Positions 57,933 to 64,000 of a stretch of DNA of 64,000 bases are shown one piece after another. The position numbers were made by a program, and so were the translations under genes. The stretch is taken from positions 29,460,620 to 29,524,619 of the forward strand of contig NC_061511.1 of NCBI RefSeq assembly GCF_022539505.1, written 5' to 3'. The DNA comes from Lolium rigidum. Its lineage: Eukaryota > Streptophyta > Magnoliopsida > Poales > Poaceae. The notes under the pieces were generated by a model. The model was not told where the DNA came from. It ran no database searches and saw only the letters and a program-made list of their open reading frames with translations. The stretch's first letter is position 1; each line of letters opens with the position of its first letter.

Positions 57933-58787
57933 ACTGTCGTGCGCCTTAATCTATTTACTTACTTGAGACTCCCTGTGATTTCCCCTCCTTGAGTGATTTC
58001 GAGAAATAGTGCTTTACCGAAATATGCGAGCTAGGTTCATGCCAAAGTAAATTCAAGTGTCGGCCTCCTAGGCGAGGGGTTAGCTCCGGTCGCTAACATC
58101 CGTCCTTGATTTTCCCGGTTTCATGTTTTTTTGCGAAACACATTACAACCACAGCCGCTAAAAAAATAAGTACATACACTCGCCCCTATGAACGGGCACG
58201 TACCAATCCTTATGAGCATCTCCGGAGACTGTGTTCGAAAACTGATCTGACTGGTTTTAAGACTGACGAAGTCACCACATAAGCCTCTCTGTCGACGGAA
58301 ACATCGCCTTCCACCGAAGAATATCCCGCCTTTATGAGACACCAAAGTGTCATACCTATAGTTTGAAATCTGGTGGGCTGGGAGTGTCACTGCTCTCATA
58401 ACCATCCAACCACAACAAACAAAAAGACAACACAAGGTGACAAAGATTCTCCTAAATGCCAAACCTTTGTGTTGGTTTTTTTTTGTCTAATGTGCATCTT
58501 ATTGTATAAATACATATGTCATAAGATTGTCCTACTTGTAAGTAGAAATAGAAAGAAACTAGTCCTTGCTAGAATCACATTACAACAGATGCAAAATCTT
58601 GATGGAGATCCAACATGTAATATGTACGTAATGGAATCGAGACAAAAAAATTCTTATCTTTAGGACCTACGCCGCGAGCATGTCATGTGATTAGCTAGCT
58701 AGCCTAATCATGACTCAACTATTGATGATGCATGGTCCATGTCGTCGAAGCAGAAATATATCTTCATTTTACTTGGTCTTTGCGTCT

Positions 58788-59368
58788 CTAACTGAGAATA
58801 TGAAGAATTTCCGTCCTATCAGCTTCTGCAACGTTTTAAACGAAATTGCCTCCAAAGTGTTGGCCAATCGGCTCAAAGTGATATTCCCAGTTATCATCTC
58901 CGAGCATCAGAGCGCGTTTATGCCTGGACGGTTGATTACGGAGAATGCTTTGGTGGCTTACGAGTGTCTTCATACAATTAGGAGACAACATACCAAGAAA
59001 CACTTTTTCGTCCTGAAGATCGACATGATGAAAGCTAATAGGGTGGAGTGGTACTATCTTTATGGTTGTTTGGTGAAGTTGGGTTTTGCTCTACCTTGGA
59101 TCAAATCTATTGAACAGCGTACCATTAATCGGCGATTAGCCAATCGGCACGCGTCAAGGTATGACTGCACGATCTTATCTAGCAGTATTAAATTAATTTA
59201 TTGAGTTTAAAAATAATTAGGTCCTCGTCTTATAGGTTGCACCGGGGCCCCCAAATCCTGGAGACGGGGCTGGTGTGATGCATGACCAATGTGAGGTATG
59301 TTGTACGGGTAAATGGTGATCTTATCCAACCGGATTCCTATCCGAGGTATTTGTCAGGGCGTTCCAAT
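58788..59368 (+). pseudogene. LINE reverse-transcriptase fragment, copy 2
   Basis: Identical in translated sequence over the main 164-codon frame to 37,020-37,436, then the same out-of-frame continuation. Inherited through the duplication. Confidence 0.8.
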
Positions 59369-59691
59369 AAGCCCCTACTTGTTCTTGTTGTGCAAGGAGG
59401 GTTTGTCGCCCCGGCACACCGCCACCATGCTGCACCGTGGCGGCTCGAGCTAGCTGACGCGCTGCTGCTGCCAGCCGGCCCTCTACTGCGTGCTGCGGCT
59501 CGGCCACGCTGCTACCGCCCCGACACACCGCTGCCCCTGCAGGCCTCCTCCACACGCCGACACCGGCAGGTATGCATGGTTCTATTTAGGTTTCTTAGAT
59601 ATGTTCTGTTTTGCTTGTCGTGGGTTTGTTAAATTGTTCAAAAGATTCTTATTCTTGCAGGATCTACGTCGAGTTCGATGGAAGTTCTACG

Positions 59692-61736
59692 CCCGAGGCT
59701 CACTTGTTGTAGTCCTGCAGAGAAATTTTGTGAGCCATGCCAATAGTGGCATGGTGCTATGCTAACTGTGTGTGTCAATGATGCAGTGTTGCGTTCATAT
59801 TCATTGCCTTAAATCCCGATGCTTCCTAATCAACGATTCAGTTTTGTGTCCACAGTCATCATCTCAAATCTTGGTGCTTCCTAATCATAAGAACCCTCTA
59901 TACACGGCGTGTCATATGTGATATGGCTGCAGCTTAACTCTATCTCCTATCTTTCGCTCCGACCGGAGTTGGATGCTTTGCTTGTGAATAGTCCTACTCC
60001 ACTTCTTCTCTTCTTTAGTACTAGGAAAACTGACAACAACCATGCAATGGATATTTTGATCGCTTCAATAATGCCTTCAGAGCACATGGGCATTAAACTG
60101 CGGAGAAGTAGTTTCTAGCTTATATCAGTGTTTTTGTGTTTCCTTTATATACGTTTGTTTCCCTCTATAATCAATAAAAAGGTAGATGCGCTCTGCATTT
60201 TCAGTCAAAAACTGCGGAGAAGCGAAAACCCTTACTCTAGCTTCTATGATATATGTGATAGACTCGTAAAATGTGTCACACGCTCAGAGAAGCCAGGCGA
60301 GAAGAAAACGTAGACTGCAGAGACAATACCTTCAACAAGGTAGCGACAAACAGACGCTGGCATCGTCCGCCATGATCGAAATCAGGGCCGGATTTCACCG
60401 GCATCCACGCCTCGCCGTTGGGGACTATTTGCCGGATCGCGAGAACCGCCAAAATAGCCACAAACTGGCCGATCCCTCCGGCGAAAGAGGAGACCACCAC
60501 CTCCATGGTTTCCTCATGCTGCAGGACCACCCCAGGAGCACCGTCGGCTACCAACGTCGAGGTCGTCGAGGTGCGGATGGCCCGGCCAAACCCATCTGGG
60601 CTCAGATCGGGCCCTCTTGCCCCACGCTGCACCCGTCATAGGAAGACCCCCGGGATCCCAGGCTGCCTCCGTCGCCTACAGATGGTCACAGATGGCCGGA
60701 GCGGGCGCCGCCACTGCGCCTCCATGGGGACCGAGGATCTCCGCCACCGCCACCACGCCACACGGGCTTTGCCCGGTGACGCATCCGGCAACGACAGCGG
60801 GAGGAGAGGCACCGAAGAGGAGAGGCGGCTGGGCACCCCGGTGCGGCACGGGGCGTCGCCTCACGGGGGTGGGAGATGGGTTTCTCACGGGGGTGGGAGA
60901 TGAGAAATGCAAAGCATACAATGCTCAAAAGTTAAGATTGAGTATGCTGGAATCCAAACAAATTGGAACTGTTTTCAGCAGATAAACCACTTGCTGAATT
61001 CAGAGAAACGGACATTGTGTTTAGGAACAGATAAGCAGATGAAGTTTGAGAGATAGTCTTTTGTGTACATATATCGAGAGAAATTTCGGGGGGATGGGCC
61101 TTTTTTCGAGGGACCTTCACCTTTTTCTCATCCCTACGGCACACGCGTTTGGCGTCAAGTCAATGGAACATTCCTGGATATCATAAAGGAATCAACCTTC
61201 CAACCACACGGAACACATCTCTACGCCTCAAGAATGAGTGGTCTGGGAACAAGCAATTTGTAAACGTTTTTGGTAGAGAAACCTATCCAAACGATTTTGC
61301 TGAGTTCAGCGAAACAGACGGTTGTGTTTAAGATCAGATAGCTGGCTTTCCATTGATAAATCAGAACCTTAACTTAAGCATATAACGCTGAAAAGTTAAG
61401 AATCAGTATGCCCCAATCCAAGCAATTTGAAAACGTTTTCAGCAGAGAAACCATTTGCTGAATTCAGAGCAACAAACATTTGTGTTTAGGATCAGATAGC
61501 TGGCTTTCCATTGAGAATGAATTGATCATAAAAAGATGGTAACGTCAGAGACTACATCACATCATAACACGACTGAATACATCTTCCTACAACGCAGAAC
61601 ATCACTACACCTTCACGAACAAACACATCAAGCAGCTGAAGCATATAATGCTGAAAACTTAAGACTTGGTATGATGGAATACAAACAACTTGGAAACGTT
61701 TTCAGCAGAGAAACCACTTTAACAGAGTCATGACAC
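59692..61736. repeat. Host repeat and degenerate tandem units, copy 2
   Basis: Counterpart of 37,925-39,970. Near 59,841 it again shows the uninterrupted CACTA-1 target site. Differences from copy 1 seen here are single-base, such as GATCCCTCC for GATCCCCTCC. Confidence 0.8.
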
Positions 61737-62180
61737 TATGACAGCCAAAGAAAAAAGTCAGTGATGAATTAAGTGATGAATTAAGGAAAGATTAGTCTCA
61801 ACGATTCCACAGAGATCACATACATAACTGCAGTTCTGGGCTTCAGGCTTTAACAGAGTCATGACACTATGACAGTCAAAGAAAAAAAACCAGTGATGAA
61901 TTGTTCGATAAACCGGCACCGCGATCTTAGAAAACAAATCAGTAGACAAACATGCATCAAATGAATCAAATCAGTGGAACTAACCCGATGATACCAATCC
62001 AATTGATCCCCAACTTTGCATGGACTCGGGGGGATTGCACCCGTGGACGGAAGAACAAGAGCCGGCGGCCGAGCAATCTGGATCCAGATGGTGGAGATTG
62101 GGATCAGGAGGAACGTAAATAGACCCAACCGATAAAACACAAACACAAATCACCATCAACCGGAGCAAGGCATTCCTAAC

Positions 62181-62224
62181 CTGAGCCGAGTTGCTCGCTG
62201 TATCTCCAGCTCGTATCCAGCCAT
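62181..62224 (-). CDS. Candidate first exon, copy 2
   Basis: Same 44 bases, donor and upstream TATA-like word as 40,415-40,458. Confidence 0.3.
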
Positions 62225-63612
62225 AGAGCCCACGCCTCTCGCTCTCCTCGACGAGCAAGAGTCAAAGTCTAAGTCATAGTCACACGCGCATCCCGCACGC
62301 GGTGTGTGACCAATGGTCTATATTTATGAAAGGATTTGGAGGGAAGAGAGGAGTAAGGTTTGAAATTTGAGACGTCAAGAAGAAGAACCGAGTAGATCTA
62401 CGGCTCAGAGGCATGAATCCAGCGGATCGCTGACTTTTCCGTGAAATGAAATAACTCGCTCTGTTCCGTAAACAACGAGGCGTGATTGTCGCATGGTGGA
62501 ATCCCATGCGCCATCCATTAATCCTAAAAGTTAGGACGTGATTATTGCCCGCTGGAATCCCATGGGCCATCCATCCATCCTAAAAACTGCCGTCCCTGAT
62601 TGTGCGGTTCTTCTCCCTCCTAAATTTCAGGAATCAATCAATAAATTCGTTGTTCAAGGCTAACTTTTTGTTTTCATTTTCTACTGATGCGGCTAGATTT
62701 CTGTTTATGTGTTGATTCATTTTTCTTAGCAACAACATTTTTTTTTCATGGCGAATTTTATTTCCCAGCAACTTTATACAAACCATGAATCAAGGAATTT
62801 TCGTTTCCATCAACTAGAGAGAGAATGGTTGATTCGGACGAGAGATAATGGTTTGTTCGAACTTTATTGGTTTATGATAGCTTTCAACAGAAAGGAAACA
62901 TTGGGTTTATAATCGCACTCATAGGTCCTTTTCAATCAAGCAGCTGCATGCATACTGGTAATATATAAGAGCCAAGTGCATCAGCAGACAAACAAATCCG
63001 GATTAAAATTGCCTCAGTTTCTGAGAAAAAAGAAACCATACATATACTTCTTGATACACAGGAACTAGCACCAGAACTATTCATGAGAAAAAAGAAACCA
63101 TGCATATACTTACTCAAACTAGTACGACCCATGTGCTTCAACCAAACAAAATTTCAAAATACACAAAATGAATTAGGCGGGCATATACTTGTTTATACAA
63201 TTTGGCCAGGAATAGAGTAATTTCAAACTAACAGCAAAATTGTAGCTGAGGTTCCTTTGATCTACTTGACGACATGCCAGTGATCGAAACAATCATCCAC
63301 CCACGACAACAATAAGCGCATGTAGATCTGCACATAACACTTGCAGCTGAAATTCTACAACCAGGTTGCCTCACTAATACACCGGCACTGGTTTATTACC
63401 ATTGAAAACAAGCCTCGACTGAAAGAATCGGTACATATCTGCTAGTACAAATAAGCATCGGGGCTCTTCTGCACCGACCGGTTGACGCTGGACGCGAAGT
63501 CCTTGGAGTTTGGACCTGCTCTTCCATGAGCACCACCCGGTACCACGAAGCCTCGATGCATGGGTCTGAGATATTCTGCTCATGCATGATCTTCTCCAAG
63601 ATGGAGATCTAC

Positions 63613-63762
63613 CTGCACCATCATGCAGTGTGTCGTGCAGCTGGTGACTGATCTCCACCAAGTCGATGCCTTCACTTTCCAGGGGTTTCTTCCACCAGTT
63701 TGTCAGCTCCTTGAAGAATTCATTGAGGTCCTTGATGGAACATCTCATTGGATATAGTCCAA
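63613..63762 (-). CDS. Candidate internal exon, copy 2
   Basis: Same splice sites and reading as 41,848-41,997. The rest of this gene copy would lie beyond the window. Confidence 0.4.
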
Positions 63763-64000
63763 CTGAACATCAAAATACCAATATCATTGCTCATAACCTT
63801 CAGCACCAACAAGACTCACATGACACATGGAAGCATCACAAGCCATCAGGCACCATTATTCCAATATAGATCCACTCCATTCATAATCATGCATAGATAA
63901 ATCCACAAATATAGTTTTCATGCCCACTAAATAAGATAGCATGCAGTGCATTGATCAAAATATACTTAAACAGGAACTACCACCCTAGTTGGACTTAGCC

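Larger units (their letters stand above)
56170..64000 (+). repeat. Segmental duplication, copy 2 (runs off the window)
   Basis: Direct repeat of 34,401-42,235. The left flank differs completely (GAGATCCGCGC here versus ATCAGAGCGT in copy 1), so the boundary is sharp, at GCGGGAGGCTTTGG. Confidence 0.95.

Overview
The window looks like a transposon-dense stretch of nuclear DNA from a grass (Poaceae, most likely a large-genome Pooideae such as the Triticeae). This is inferred from several things: CACTA elements whose subterminal repeats are of the TTTAGTCGCGGTT and CACGGCAAAG type, a Stowaway MITE with CTACCTCCG ends, grass-type Helitron ends, a grass-type LINE, and GC-rich 5' leaders. I see no bacterial operon structure, rRNA, tRNA or CRISPR array.

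Layout. 1-336 is the 5' part of a minus-strand gene that leaves the window. 1637-12579 is a complete CACTA DNA transposon (CACTA-1, 10.9 kb, GTT target-site duplication) with three transcription units: a decayed tnp2-type transposase, a short intact minus-strand ORF, and a transposon protein ending in a Ulp1-like cysteine protease. Each unit has a TATA box beside a block of palindromic subterminal-type repeats. 13340-27212 is a second complete CACTA transposon (CACTA-2, 13.9 kb, AAG target-site duplication). It carries a decayed tnp2 transposase, a multi-exon Transposase_24-like (TNPA-type) gene, and a 4.4-kb satellite array rich in telomere-like TTTAGGG motifs. Both CACTA elements sit in one piece of older repeated host sequence. 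Near-identical relatives of that sequence, without the CACTA insertions, occur at about 37.9-40.2 kb and 59.7-61.9 kb.

27.2-34.4 kb holds a CACTA-like MITE, two abutting non-autonomous Helitrons in head-to-tail order, a broken carboxylesterase gene (minus), an orphan exon, and an LTR plus primer-binding site cut off at 34.4 kb. From 34,401 to the end, the window shows a tandem segmental duplication with a period of about 21.77 kb: 34,401-42,235 is repeated nearly base for base at 56,170-64,000. The unit contains a Stowaway MITE, a broken short gene, a LINE reverse-transcriptase fragment, small candidate exons, an AT-rich region that appears to hold short exons of a minus-strand gene, and a LINE (48.57-52.33 kb) inserted antisense to that candidate gene.

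Most transposon coding regions are pseudogenes with several frameshifts. The best candidates for functional coding sequence are the 187-aa minus-strand ORF in CACTA-1, the left-edge gene and, with more doubt, the multi-exon host gene in the duplicated unit.
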